Origin: Amphiura filiformis
Lineage: Eukaryota; Echinodermata; Ophiuroidea; Amphilepidida; Amphiuridae
NCBI RefSeq assembly: GCF_039555335.1
Contig: NC_092628.1
Coordinates: forward strand, 73,720,713 to 73,784,712
Length of the DNA: 64,000 nt
Direction of reading: 5' to 3'
The translations under genes and the position numbers were made by a program. Below the pieces are notes generated by a model. The model ran no database searches. It saw only the letters and a list, made by a program, of their open reading frames with translations, and was not told the origin of the DNA. This document shows positions 51,095 through 64,000 of the stretch, piece by piece (the stretch's first letter is position 1; each line of letters starts with the position of its first letter).

Positions 51095-52600
51095 AATAGC
51101 TTGTAATTAGAATGTAGAATCAATGTTATTAATTACTACAGGGACTCAAGTACTTGATGTCAATCAGATTGAATATTTTTCCTTTTTTATTTGATTTTTG
51201 AGGTGTCTTCTAAGTGAAATTTTTACGACTAGGATTTGATGCAGCAACATTTAGTTTTAAACAGCGATTGTTCTTAATTTCTATGAAGTGTCTACCAAGA
51301 AAAGAGCGGCATGTTTTCTAGCAAATTTTTTTGTTTTTGTGTTTCAATTGTGTTTTGTGCCTTAACATTTGCAATAGTTCTGATGATCATCATATTAAGA
51401 CCATTCCATGATTTTATGGAGGTAATTACTTATTTTGAAGATGAAAAAGAAAATTAATGATCTATGATGATGACATTTTCGGAGTTTTGCTCTGTAATTT
51501 TATCACATATTTCTGCCCATTTATGTACAAAGTGAAAAGAAAGCTTGTGTTTCAGTTATATTCCATGCTTTAGTATTGTACATCTTTTAAGCAAAGCACT
51601 ATCACGTATGAATCAGGGATTTGTAAAGAGGGCTGTGGTCCTGTGAATGCTTGAATGAAGTGTCTGTTGGTTCACACTTTGATCAGAGGCAATTGGCAAA
51701 TTTTCAAACTTTTTTTTTGGAATCTGAGCTCATAGCAAAATGCACCATCAATTCATGTTTTAAAGATGGCATTGTTGTACACCCTTAGTGAGGTTGGGGT
51801 ATTTTACAGGACCCTGTGTGGTGCATACATTGGAAATAATTCCAACAGTGACAGGGTGATTAATTGTTTGCTTTTTACCTCTGATCAAAGTATCCATGAA
51901 GTTTTTATTGATAATATTTCCAAATTTTGAGAAGTATAGCTTTGCCATACAAATGCAAAGATGCAGATAGCCAGGCATCACCTTTTTTGGGTCATCTCAA
52001 GTGACACATACCAGGGAGTATTTTTTGAGCTATTGCAGTTGAAATCCATACACACAATATGAAAGACATGGCCTGAATCTCACACACAGAGTGTAGATTA
52101 CTTTTAGGGTTACCTGAATTGAGTGACTCCATCTGAAATCTACACCTTATGGGAGATGAAGGTCATAGGTTGTATGGATTTCAACTGGAATAGTCCATTA
52201 TAATATAGGGTAGGGTTATCTAAAGTGACAAATGTCAAGGAGTAGCTATGTTTGGTGGGATTAGTGGATATACATTTACTTGTGTAGTCAAGCAAATGGT
52301 ACCCCTCGGAGGACCTACTCCATGTCTTGATGAATGCTTATATAATAACGAATTCCATACCCAAAAGTGAAACAAATTACACCAGATTACTCACTTTCAA
52401 GTATAACATTGGTTGCTTCTCTTCCAAATTTGCTAAAATTTACAATGCAATATCATTCCAGCAAAGTGATGCAACAAAGTAACATGATAATGATTAAATA
52501 CACCAGATGACTCAAGCTTGTGATATATCCTGCTGATCATCAGGTAAAATAAATGAAAGCCTGCATTTGGTGTAATAAGTATTGTTGCTGGGTTCAGCAT
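51095..52600 (+). other. TUT4/TUT7-like: Probable TUT 3' UTR
   Basis: A+T-rich sequence directly after the stop with no protein-like frame. An ATTAAA occurs near 52493 and the first canonical AATAAA after the stop is at 52548-52553, so a UTR of about 1.5 kb is plausible but unproven. Transcript evidence would be needed to place the end. Confidence 0.4.
52020..52200. repeat. Foldback element, copy 1 of a downstream family
   Basis: The left end CTATTGCAGTTGAAATCCAT near 52029 and right end ATGGATTTCAACTGGAATAG near 52190 are inverted complements with one difference. The interior GTAGATT and AATCTAC words also pair. A related element lies near 61545-61740. Confidence 0.75.
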
Positions 52601-54704
52601 CAGTATGCTATGGGAAGTGCACTGCACTTGTAAGCTAGGCTTGGCCTTCAGCTTGGCCTGGTATGACACTTCATGCATGGTATTTGCTGTGTTATACCAA
52701 TGTCCTACCCAATAACAAAAGGTTTAGGGAGAAGTTCATTTGCAGTAGATTGATCTTGGGTACCCATTAAGATGGAGCCTGGCTATGCAAAGGGGGTTAC
52801 AAAGCTTGGGAGTCAAACCTTCTATTCTTTCATGAGATACTCTAGCACAAATCACCAATCATTCTTGAAAAGATTCACCAGGTTGCAGTGGGATTAGTTT
52901 AAAAGGGTCATTATTTCAAATCAAAAGGTAAACTTTGATTAGTTTGGATATTGATGATAAAGTCGTGTTAAGTCCAAGGTGTAGATGCATACTATAGTTT
53001 TCAGCAGAGAACTTATCAGTGGTCTGTAAATTTGGCGCAGTTAATGGCGTATATGGGAGTGGGATTGGCTAATTGAATCTCGTCATCATCACATAGGCAC
53101 CTCATTCGCTGGACAAGCTGCGTAGCAACGTGTGACCTTGTTTTTTTACGCGATAATCAGACAGGGCAGACAGACACCGCTGAAGTAATTTGCTGAATAG
53201 TATAACAGCATTTAATGAGTAATCACCTGTGGTTGCAAGTCAAGGATGCTAAGAAGAATTCCTCTTTTTTGTGTTTTTCTTCCTTGTACAAAGGTATAGG
53301 CGATTCATTACTTGACCTCATTTTGGTGCTTTTCCTCTTATGGGTCATTCCACTGTTTCGGGACAAAAGTAGGTAACCTGAGTAGCCAACAATGTATACT
53401 CTCTCTTGTACTTGAAGCAAATCAAACAGTATTTATTGTCATGCTAATGCCTTGGGTCTTGTCCTTGGCTTGATAATGATAAGTCTGTCTTGTTTCATGT
53501 AGGAACGAGAGGAAATAGTAGTGGTTACTCACATTCCATACCTCTGTTCCAAAATAGTGGAATGGCATCCCTTAAGTGAAAGTTCTCCTGAAAGGAAATT
53601 AGGCCATACATTATTTTGAAGAACATTTGCCAACATGGAGTATAAAGATTTTTAACAGTAAAAGTGAATTGTTTACCTTTTGGTTTTGAAAAGTGAACCT
53701 TTCAACCTAAGTCCGAACTATTTTATTTGTATGATGTACGTTATATTTGCTTTGCATTAATAGAGCAACCATGTACAAAATTCTTCTCCACATGTCAGCT
53801 GAATTGTACCATTTCATATATTGCAGAGAATTGAGAGCTAGTTTCTTACTTTGCTGTTGCTGCTCAGTCACAAAATGTTTTAACGACGTTTTTTGTCTCG
53901 CTATTTTGTAATTGTATATTGTAATCATTTACCTGTAATACACTTATTTTATTTTTAGATACAATCTTTTATTATTAGTATAATAATGATCTGGCAAAAC
54001 CCCAAGAGTGGTATTGTTATTTTTTTGGTCACCTTTATATCATCACCCTATTTTTTGTATGTGAAATGAAACACATTGTTGCTGTTGTAGTATGATATGA
54101 CCAGACAGGTTGAGTCCTTTCATGGCAAAACAATGTACTTCTACAGAGATTGGTATTCTTTGAAAAGCAGATTTTAAGTCATCATTTTTGTTTAGCCTTG
54201 TTTGACATATGATTTGTGCTGTTGATGTGCAGGAGTGGATTTCACTAAGGTTTCAACCTGTTGTATACTAAGTCATGCAACGTAAATATACAAGCATTCT
54301 TAACCCAATATAACTTTATAATTCATGTTATCAATAACTATTACTTGCAATGCATACCAATAGTACTTTTCCTTTGTAAAGCCAACCCATTGTAACTTAG
54401 GATGCAGTTAGTTATGATGTATTATAAATTTAAGTGAAGTCTACTCTTGCGTAGAGTGTTCTTTTGGCTTGGTGTTATCATTAATGGAATTGGAAGACTG
54501 TCTTACCCAAAGGTCATTAGGGTATGACCCACTATTTAAATGTGATCATACAGGTAGCTGATAATGCTACTTATCATTTGCAATGATTGGACCAAGGACC
54601 TTTTTGCACCATAGGAAGACTACTTGAATACAGTGCCAAGCTACCAAATTACGATATTTAAGTCACAAGAAAATATTAAGTGGGGACTCTTCAGCATATC
54701 AGTT

Positions 54705-54930
54705 ATAGACAATTCTTATAATTGGCACCTTACTGCCATTGATGGAGTGAGCATTATATCACATAGATACCACGTTCTATAAACCAATGAAAGCGAGGTC
54801 AGGAAGAATATCCCTGATTTATAATCATGTGATACCCCTTCTTAGCCTTGCTTTTGTTTAATAGTATGCAATATTGATGTTCACCCCACCAGCGGCATGA
54901 AGGTGCCAATTATAGGAATGATCTATAGGA
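54705..54930. repeat. Inverted repeat of about 215 bp
   Basis: ATTCTTATAATTGGCACCTT near 54714 is matched inverted by AAGGTGCCAATTATAGGAAT near 54900-54920 with two differences. This is probably a small foldback element; target duplication not resolved. Confidence 0.65.
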
Positions 54931-56740
54931 TTTCTGCTAGTGGAAGCTAGCAAAGTTCATTAATTGCTTTGGTTGACCTTTTTACAACCTGGAAGTTTGA
55001 ATGACAGTATTATTTTCTTATAAGCTCAAATAATGCCTTCTGTTTTATGTTTAGATTTAGATTTTTCCACGTGTATACATCCATTGGATTGAATAGGAGA
55101 GTGACTGATGCACATTGTTATGCCATGAAAGGGTCATTATGTCAGAGTTAGTACTTGACTTGTATGTGAAGTTAGTTACATGCAGGATCAACCAGTGCAA
55201 ACTTAGGCCTCAAATTGATATATTGAGGTAACAGGCTGAAATAAAATAAGGTAGGTAGGTTGGGAGATTTAAAAAAAAAATCCAAATTGTGTGATTTGGG
55301 GTGTATTTTCACAATCAAGTTTTTGTTAAAAAAAATGCATAAATATGGAAAATTTGGATGCTTTTCCCAACCCTAGATGCTTTTTTCCTCCAAAAATTAG
55401 GTAGGTCGGGCTGAGACTAATATACCTGAGGGTCAGGGTACACCGATATAACACTTTTTTTCCCTTGGCGTTATCTATAGCAATTCTTTCCGAAGAGTAG
55501 TTAGTGGGACCTTTGTGTTTGCTTAAACTGTGTAAGCAGATTATCTAATACTGAAGTGTGTGAAAATCGAAATTACTTGAAACAAAAATACAGGGTGTTG
55601 AACCATAGTTGGATTCTCTCACTTTTTATATGAGTTTTGCATTACTTCTTTGAATGACTGTATCACATTTGCATAAAAAGAGTTCCTACATGTACCAGCC
55701 ACATGCACAAAAAGATATGAAGTTTGTCTTTAGAATTATTTGCTGAAAACATATACAGGACTTGCATTTCATTTTTTAACAACTGTGAAAGTTGGCAATT
55801 AAGTTCTAAGCTATGTTTCACAACTGCCCACCTGCATTTACTTGCCTGAGGCAATCACAACTGGAGTTGTCCAAAGGAAGGACCAGTGCTAAATTCAAGC
55901 CCTAAGGGCACTTTAGCTGGGAGAACAGAACTTTGTGTTTATATGTGGGTACACTAGTGTTATGTAGGGTGGATAGTTGGAAGATGAAATTGGACTTACA
56001 AGCACCAGCAACTAGGCTCTGTTGGATTTGAAATTAGAGGATTTTTTTTCTTTCAGATTATGAGTAATTGTTTGCAGGTCTTGCAAGCATGATATTATAC
56101 TGGGGAAATAAGTCCATTTGGCTTCCTGGAGAAAGTAGCGTCTGTGTGGGATACACTCGCTATCAAAGGCTGTGTATCTCATAGGGTGCAGTTGCTCCAT
56201 GCCGCATCGCAGGCTACAGATGCACCACCGATTTGGGTGTATCACATGCGGATATACTGTCACAAGGAAGCCAAATGGTCTTAAGTTGGTGTTAGGATGG
56301 TATGTTAGAATAAGTGAGAAGTACTGGTTGAATTCTGCTGTAACTGACGTAACTCTGACAAACTGTTCTAGTTGATGACTAAAAAGTGTATTTTTATTAT
56401 TCACTGCAGTGTTTTTGGTTGTTGTTTTTTTGTGGAATATTTTAAAACATATATTTTCCTGTGATACTTAACAAACATTTACGGTGATAAAAATTCAAAT
56501 TACTCAAATGAGTCATTGTACATAGCCGAATTGCCATCATAGCTTGTTTTAATTCCTGTTATTATTATTACTCAATTTTAAATTTATGCGTGGGCTTTAT
56601 ATTATTATACCACAAAAAAGTTGGCTACTCTGTTGTGAGATTTAGGCTGTTCTATTTGAAATCTGCACGCCCTCTGTAATTGCTTCATGTCATTGAATTA
56701 CCAGTGAAATTCTTGAACTGATGCTTGTAAAACTGGAAGG

Positions 56741-56806
56741 TAATGTAACTAAGGACAGTTACTAATGTAACTAAGGACAGTTACTAATGTAACTAAGGAC
56801 AGTTAC
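56741..56806. repeat. Three-copy 22-bp tandem repeat
   Basis: TAATGTAACTAAGGACAGTT followed by AC is repeated exactly three times (starts 56741, 56763 and 56785). The perfect identity indicates a recent slippage expansion. Confidence 0.92.
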
Positions 56807-59800
56807 AAGTATTGGACAGAACAAAGAAAGTTGGTGACATGCAATATTATTTTATTGTACGTCAACTTTCCTTTTCTCAAGTGTTTAAATATGTAAAAGG
56901 TGGAAATGTATTGACGATATCCAGTGTTGTCTTTTACAGAGGAGGGTGGATTTTAAATGGAGCACCCTTGTATTTACCATGCAAACATGTATGAAGAATG
57001 TACTGTAGGTCGGTACATACTGTGAGTTTTATAACAAAAAAAGACAAATGCATTTTATATATATATTTTTGATGTAAATTGAAAGAAAACCTTATGTAAT
57101 TCATCACCACATTGGTGAGTTACCATGGTTACTGTCATTGGAAATGATAATGAAAGTGATGGCAAGCAACACCCAGGAAGCTGAATCTTTGAGTGGACAG
57201 AAAAGGTTACCAGTGTATTCAAGGATTTGATTGATCAGTTCATCTAGGTTATAAAGTTGATCAGATCAGCCAACTAATCTGATTTGAGTGATCTGAGTAA
57301 TCTGATAAGGAGAGAATTTCACAAAGATTAGTTATAATAGGCCTATATCATAAGTACTGAACACATCATAACTTATTCATAGGATTAAGACTTGTAATCG
57401 GTTTGGACTTGCAGTGGATTAGACTCAAATGCTTATAATGCATCATGCATCTAAGGGAACAAATCAAAAGTTTGATGATGACCTATTTTAACAAAAGTCC
57501 TTTTGTTAAGAGTAAGGGGGTCAAAAAGTCCAGTTACATTTGTAAAAAAGCAAATTAACCACAATGTCCTTCCTGATTGTTGCCTAAGTGGAAGGAAGAA
57601 GATGAAGAGAAAAGTTTTATGAACCACAGACCCTTCAGGTACCATTCATCAGACCAGGGATAGCAAGCCATGTGTTTGACCATCCCCTGCGCAACAGTTT
57701 TGAGAGGGTGACACAATCTGATCACCTAAGATGCTGGGTCTTGCTTTGTGCTGTTTTGATTTGTATGGTCCAATAGTATTACGGTTAAAATATTGGTAAA
57801 AGTTGGGCTGGAATTCTCAACATTTCAAACTTAACGTTAGACGGTTAGAGGGAGGGAGGTATGGGGCAAGTTTCCCAATGAAAGCACTTTATAGGACATC
57901 ATCAAGTTTTTGGTTTGTTCCCCTAGTGAAATCCACCCCAGATCAATTAATTGATTGAATGATTAATGAGGTGAGTCTATCATTCAAGTCAATCAATGAA
58001 TTGATTACTTACTTCATCAGTGTTTACTTCTATTATACCAGATACAAAAGACAATTATTTCCCTGCATCCTTGAATTGAAAATGCATACAATGTACAGGT
58101 CACATTGTTTTGTTTTAATTGCCAAAGTATGTATGCAATTGACTGTGTGCAGGGCATCTTAAAAAGAAATTGTCCAAAAGAAGTTTTAAAAAGGAAAACT
58201 GACTGGCAGTACAGCCTCAGTGCAGGCAACACTGAAATATTAATTGTAAGTAAGTTTTAAGAAAATAGTTACATGTGTGGTTCCTTCATGTGTGATCAAC
58301 TGTACTTTGATCAACACCAAATTGGTGAGCCTCATTACATTGACGTCAATGTTCCTTAAAGGTAGTTGTGTAGTGATACAACAGCTATAAACTTGAAACC
58401 GATAGAAACATGGCATATGGTATCTTTTGCTTAGTTCTTTACACATTAACTATACCAAAAATGACAATTGGTGCAGTAAAAGGGATCTACTTTTCAGGCG
58501 TTAAAAAGCCTACTAATTCCTGCTTATTTAATGCTGCTAATCAAACTATAATAAGTGTTGCTTCTTTCCTTTATCAAATTTCTTTGTAACTGTGGATCAA
58601 CCTCAAAGAACTGATCAATCACTTTTCTTGAACATTTTGGTTTCATATGCATGCAATTAACATAGACACAAGATTGTAATTCTTTTATTGAAGCATGATT
58701 TGCTATTAAATGTCATGAAAGAAAAATGTTTTGGCATCCTTTGACCTGACTAGCTTGAAAATAGTTAAGACAGGGTCAGAGACCTATATAAAACTAGAAC
58801 AACTGATGCCTGAACTTGAGGGGCTACCAAAATTGAATAGGTTTAGCTACATTATCAAATTGAAAACCCTCTAAGCTCTAGATGTGAAAAGATTTCTTTC
58901 ATGATTAAAAACACGGTCTAAATTTCAAATAAGCAATTACATTTTTGTGTCTACGTTAATTGAATGCATACTAGATGTTTGAATCTATGTAGACAGGTAA
59001 TGCACAGCGTAAGTTGTTGATGTCCTTACATCTTCTCTCTTGGATACTCAGCTACTGGTTGCGATTTGCTCTATTTGACAAGGTGTAACAACCTCATTTC
59101 AAAGTTTCAGACTGTTTTCTATAATTTAATGTCTATTCATATTTTATAAGCTGATCCATGAACTCCTTCCACATGGTTTTTAGATTAAATTTTGGTGCTT
59201 TGTTTTCAAGATCCAACTTTTTTTTTTTTTTCTGAGGTTGGTCGTTTGAAAGGATGTAGTTTTGGTTGGTTCATTAAATGCATGAAAATAAGTGCCCAAG
59301 ATCATTCATGTTAAAGATGGTATGATTATCTAGCAATGTTTTCTGATGCAATTTTGACAGATGGTTACTGTTGAACATGTACTTTATTCAAAAGACGGAT
59401 GTATGCTATTCAGAAATTGAATTGACAGGTGCTACTCTGGGATACCCATGTTTCGTAATCTATCAGTCATGCTAGGAACACTACATGTACTTGATCACAG
59501 GCACTGGAATGTAGTGTGAGTTATCATGGATTGCCTATTCAAGTGGATTGAATGCAATAGCTTCCAAAATGGTGTTTGCTTGATGATGTAATATTGCATT
59601 ATATTTTACATGTTTTGATTTACTAAAGCCAAAGTCAGAAGTTTAGATATCGGTAAAACATGACTATTAAAAAGGATGAAAACAAGAAAATGGGTATTCA
59701 TATTGACAACAATTAAGCATATTTTCAGTATTGCCAGAGTGAATCAGGTCATTGCATACGTATATAAGGCTAAACCACTTGTTATGCTTTTCAAGGTACC

Positions 59801-61539
59801 CGTGCTTGTAGGATATGTCCATTCAATTTCTGAATAGCAGACTTGCAGTGATGAAGATAATCATCTTTATGCAGTATATTTCAACTAAATTTCCATATTG
59901 AATTACATGTGTACTGGTATGAATGCACCCATCATCTTTGTACTTCAAAAGCGGTTGATGTAGGTATTCCCACTGCCTTCAGTGCAAGTAACACATTCTG
60001 TTCAAGTGCTCCTTTTATGCATGATTGATCAGTGCTTGTAGTGGCCCTTTCCCGATGTCAGTCATATTGCACATCACTCCTGTAGATCTGAAGCCCCAAT
60101 ATTATGCAGTCCTGGGATATTTATAATGTTATTCAGATTTCCTTTGGCAAATTAAGCGTACTGCTAGCAGTCCAGCGCGTATTATTTTGCACACGGTCCA
60201 ATGCCCACGCTTGACGTCGCGCATGTATACACGATGGTTAACGCTGTCAAAGGAACCTTGGAAAAAATTATACCAGATCCACATGTGATCAAAAAGCTGC
60301 AATAATATCTCCTCATTTGGCTTCCTCATTGCAGTTCATCAGTTGCACACTGATATAATTGTGTATTTTGTACTTGCATCAACTGGGTCCACACATGCTA
60401 AAAGTGTAATATACTACATACTGGTATAAGAATTGTTTTACTCAGGGAGTCCATACAAAGTAAAGTCTCCCAAGATATGCTATTAAAGCATTATAAAATA
60501 AGTGCTGGCTAAAGATCTAACTGTCTAATATGTGACATAGTCTGGTCCATGGAGGCCAAAGGCAGCTCATTTGAAATTGAGATAAAGTTATAAACCAATA
60601 AAATACAAAAGAAAATATACATCACAAAATTTCTAAACTTTAGAATTACATATGCTAGAACCTAAAGTGTTTTCAGTATATGATAGCCTAATGTTTGTAT
60701 AAGGTAATAATAATAGCAACTCATCAAAAATGTCTCCTGCCCCCATGGACCAGATTGTGTCCCATATGTCCCTGTGTATGTAATATAAACTTGCAAACCA
60801 AGTTCCTGTTGAAGTGTCTGCTATTATGGCCCATAGAAATGGTCTACAGATCTGTAGACAATACAGGGACATGAGTTTGACTCAACCATGTGTGTAGTGA
60901 TCTGCCATCTTGACTTGATTTGATAAAACAAAATCTTGCTTTCAGATTAATGCACTTCAGTATTGTATTGCTTATTTGCATTCATGGGGACTTTTCACAT
61001 GTTCTGAATGGCAAATAACTGTTGCAATTGATTCAGAAGTTAACAAGTTTTTGCCCATTATTGATGTTCACCCCATTTGTTGGACAACGAGAAGGTTCAG
61101 AACAACATTGTGAAGAGAAGATGTGTGTAAATGTACAAATGGTTTTGCCAGTTACTGTTGGTTTAGGTCAACTTCAAAGCCTAAACAATTGTTCATAAAA
61201 TTGGTTTCCAACTTCAGAACTTATGAAAGATAAAGTTCTCAAAGGTAATCTAAAAATCATTTGTGATTGGGTTAGATGACATGGATGTGAATAAGGGATG
61301 TTCCCAACTGTCATGTAATCCTCTCACAAAATCAGGATCATTAATGAACAAAAATTGTTGGAATATATTGACCTTTGATCAGATGAGTTGAGGTGTTGCA
61401 TCTTGTGTTCTCTTACATTAAAGGTGCAATGCAATTGTTGTCTCTCCAGACATTTGTTCAACATACTTTTGATAAGGTTGGCTTTTTTAGCAAACAGGGC
61501 ACAGAGTAAAACATACTTATATAGTACTTGATGGAAGTG

Positions 61540-61740
61540 ATTGTATTGGGATATTACAGTTGAAATATTTACACTCTGTATGGAAGACATGACTGTAATT
61601 TTCCACTTGGAGAATGTAGATTAAAGGTTTAGTCACCCATTCAGGTAACCCCATTTGAGGTTCACACACCCTGTGTAGAAGATTAAAAGTTGTGTCTTCC
61701 ATAGGGGGTGTATGGATTGCAACTGGAATAACCCATTTAA
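61540..61740. repeat. Foldback element, copy 2 of the downstream family
   Basis: The left end TGGGATATTACAGTTGAAAT near 61547 and right end ATTGCAACTGGAATAACCCA near 61717-61736 are inverted complements with a few differences. The interior shares GAAGACAT, GTAGATT and GGTAACC words with the 52020-52200 element. Confidence 0.75.
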
Positions 61741-62464
61741 AGAAATTGTTCAAGGTTTTGACTTACTTTGCTAGAATTGGTTGCTCACCAACAATCATTT
61801 TTGCAGCAGGAAATAGTTTTATAATATGGGCTTTTGGTTATTTCACGCAGGACTAAAAAAAAAGAGCAGAGAGAAATATGGTAAGGCTTTAATTTAGAGT
61901 GCTGGACATATGTTTTTTATCTCTAGAAATTGTATTTGAGAGCAGATCATTGAGATCATGACAGGCATGATACTATATTCTGCTACCTGGACCATGTATC
62001 TTGAAAGCACCTCCTGAGTTAATTCATGGGAATTATTACACCCTGTTTTTGTCTTAATATTATGATAAGGTAACTGTTTTGTTTCTAATATATTCATTTT
62101 ATGTCTTTAGTGATTCCTTAAAGATAACTGCTGAATCCAGCAGTGTCAGAATGGCAGAATATGCAGTATTTGGTGTGTAAAAGAGCCCTTGAGTTCTAGG
62201 CATAGGTATTCAGTGATGTGATGATAAGCACACAAAAGGTCATTTTCAAAATTTTTCATCCTACACTGATTCAGTCAAATATCTGTGGTAGGCAGGCAGG
62301 CAGGCAAGGAACTTGATCAATGAACACAGTAGCTGCCAATCCTAGTCTGCTTGAATTTCTTTTAAAGTCTGCTCTTTCACATCCATGGTTTGGTTTTGAA
62401 AAAATCTACTATAAAATGTTCTGGAGGGTTGCTTTCAGATATAAATAGGTTGGCAGTGTGCGCT

Positions 62465-62680
62465 AATTATACTTTGTCCAACTCGTAATAGACAACTTCA
62501 CAAGACTCATAACAAGGAGTAAAAAAGATTGGTGTACACACAGTTGGGTGCAGCACATACACCAAGTGTACTTAGCGTATTTTGTGTGACTGACACACAC
62601 TTTTGTGACTTAATTTATGTGCGAAGTAACAAAAAACCAAATCGTTTTCACCTATTATGAGTTGGACAAAGTGTAGCTGT
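62465..62680. repeat. Foldback MITE
   Basis: TATACTTTGTCCAACTCGTA followed by ATAG near 62468 is matched inverted by CTATTATGAGTTGGACAAAG and TGTA ending near 62675, with two differences. The arms are about 24 bp, the whole about 210 bp, and TA lies at each end, as in mariner-type MITEs. Confidence 0.72.
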
Positions 62681-64000
62681 GTTTTGAAAAGGTTGCAACA
62701 TGCTACATCATGTTGGATCTGGATATGGCACTTGTGCCTAAACCGAAGCATGCAAGTCAAAATTTTGAACAATGATAGTTTATGCATTTTATGTATGTCC
62801 AAAATCAAGAGTTATTGCTACTTGTAGCCTAATTACAGAACAAGTTCTTGATGATGTTGACATTTCAATGCCCACATTGAGTATTTATAATGTTAATTGA
62901 TGTTTTGTATCTTGAAAAATGGTTATATAAGAATTTGTATTCATCACATTGGTGAGCTGGATGGTCCGTTTGGCAAATTGGCATTCTCTTATTACCGTAC
63001 CTACTTTAGCAGTGTCAGGTATAATGTGTGGGTACCAAATAATTTTAACAGGATAAGTTTGAGTCCACATAGCCCCTTCCAACCTGTTTTGTGAAACTTA
63101 CCATATTGGTATTCATGGTCACAATAGTTTATCCTGGGCTTCTTGAATCTTTCCTGTTAAGCATAAATTGATATTTAATGAGCATGAAATGTTCTGTATA
63201 TTCTGCTCAGTGTGTTGTAAACAGAATCTGATTACACATAAATAAGTACAAGAAGTATACTCAGGCAAGACAGTCAAAAAAGGGGAACAGGTTTCCCCCC
63301 CTCAATAATTGACATTCCTTATCCAGTGTTATTAATTGGTTTATGCATATATTAATACCCACCAAGTATGAGCAATGTACTTCAGGAATATGCATGGGCA
63401 TGGTGTAGAAGACAACTACAAAGCTGGTTGATCCGATGATTTCTGCCAACATTGTCATCACAGCTATGGTACGGTCTTGAAACAAGATTCAAGCAATCAT
63501 TTGCTGTACATTGGTTCGCCTCAAGTTCGGTAGTAACCGTAGGTGCATATTTTGTTGGCTGCAGTATTAAATCGCACATGTAAAGTAAATCTAGCAGAGC
63601 ATACATGCATATGTACTAGGACGGTTTGTTGGCATACTTGCAGTGACACTGTGACGTCACTACTGAACTTGAGATGAACCAAGAGTGATAGAATGTATGT
63701 TGAGGAGAGTAATATAATGAGATATGCCATTTTGTTCCACACAGGACCATAGATTCTTGAGAGAGAGAATCTCAAACTAGGTGGTGAAGGAAGAGAGATA
63801 ATTTTCTTTTTACTTAGTGCATAAATAATTTCCTCTTACAAGAAAGAAGTTGTTCCCATTGAAAACAGGAATGTCAGTCAAATTGAGCTTGAAACTTTTC
63901 ATTATGCATAGCATATCATTACTGGGATCATTTAGAGATGCGAAAATCATGCAGTCAGTCACAATAGAACATCTAAAAAGGTGGAAAATAAATCTAACCG
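62681..64000. other. Right end of window, no gene recognised
   Basis: A+T-rich sequence with overlapping short frames on both strands, none with domain-like or repeated composition. Nothing indicates a neighbouring gene before the window ends. Confidence 0.5.

Larger units (their letters stand above)
52601..61540. other. Intergenic or distal 3' UTR sequence, no gene recognised
   Basis: Apart from the repeats listed separately, I see only short random open frames. (A)TACAGGGTG near 55591 matches the phrase seen at 19.0-21.3 kb. No tRNA, rRNA or splice-bounded exon was found. A long alternative 3' UTR of the TUT gene cannot be excluded. Confidence 0.5.

Noticed and set aside
53223..63775. Short frames downstream of the TUT gene
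   Set aside because: All are under about 130 codons, overlap on both strands, have no recognisable motif and lack clear splice-site support.

Overview
The window is eukaryotic. It is about 60-65% A+T, with split genes, GT-AG introns, poly-T acceptor tracts and many small transposon relics. The single gene I can establish is on the + strand, from about 23.6 to 51.1 kb. It encodes a terminal uridylyltransferase of the TUT4/TUT7 (ZCCHC11/ZCCHC6) type. Two nucleotidyltransferase modules, two CCHC knuckles, a CR1/L2-like LINE and a DIRS-like gag relic suggest a marine invertebrate, probably a deuterostome such as an echinoderm or hemichordate. That assignment is inference, not a match.

Layout. 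1-2334: GC-rich minus-strand remnant of a retroelement gag with DIRS-like features and a 200-bp internal tandem duplication. 2.3-23.5 kb: no host gene found. This stretch holds a ~100-bp satellite rich in TGACCT half-sites (5.4-6.1 kb), five non-autonomous hAT elements (8.4, 12.55, 16.9 and 17.8 kb here; others lie inside the gene), a TTAA-flanked foldback MITE (13.98 kb), a 5'-truncated LINE (14.5-15.4 kb), tandem duplications (15.9-16.2 kb), a perfect 50-bp-arm hairpin (16.46 kb), a pentanucleotide block (18.1 kb) and a diverged field of repeated phrases (17-21.5 kb). 23.58-51.09 kb: the TUT gene, with 24 recognised coding exons. 51.1-64 kb: probable 3' UTR and intergenic sequence with foldback repeats and no convincing gene.

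The TUT protein, about 2,375 residues as assembled, reads in this order: Lys/Asp/Thr-rich disordered N-terminus; C2H2 (matrin-type) zinc finger; nucleotidyltransferase-like module 1 with both Asp of the metal motif replaced by Asn; PAP-associated domain 1; CCHC knuckle 1; catalytic module 2 with the Asp triad intact; PAP-associated domain 2 with the uridine-selecting His; CCHC knuckle 2; then a long Lys-, Gln- and Pro/Ser-rich tail. In the family, module 1 and the zinc finger bind Lin28/pre-let-7 and module 2 adds uridines to pre-miRNA, mRNA and other RNAs.

All splice phases agree through the ordered domains. In the low-complexity tail at least six places need a one-base change to stay in frame. 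Several sit in C, G or A runs, so homopolymer-length assembly errors are the simplest explanation. A 97-bp tandem duplication copies one 3' splice site. I saw no CRISPR, operon, defence system or viral gene. The most unusual items are the double-Asn pseudo-active site, the duplicated acceptor, the half-site satellite and the set of hAT elements with intact 8-bp target duplications.
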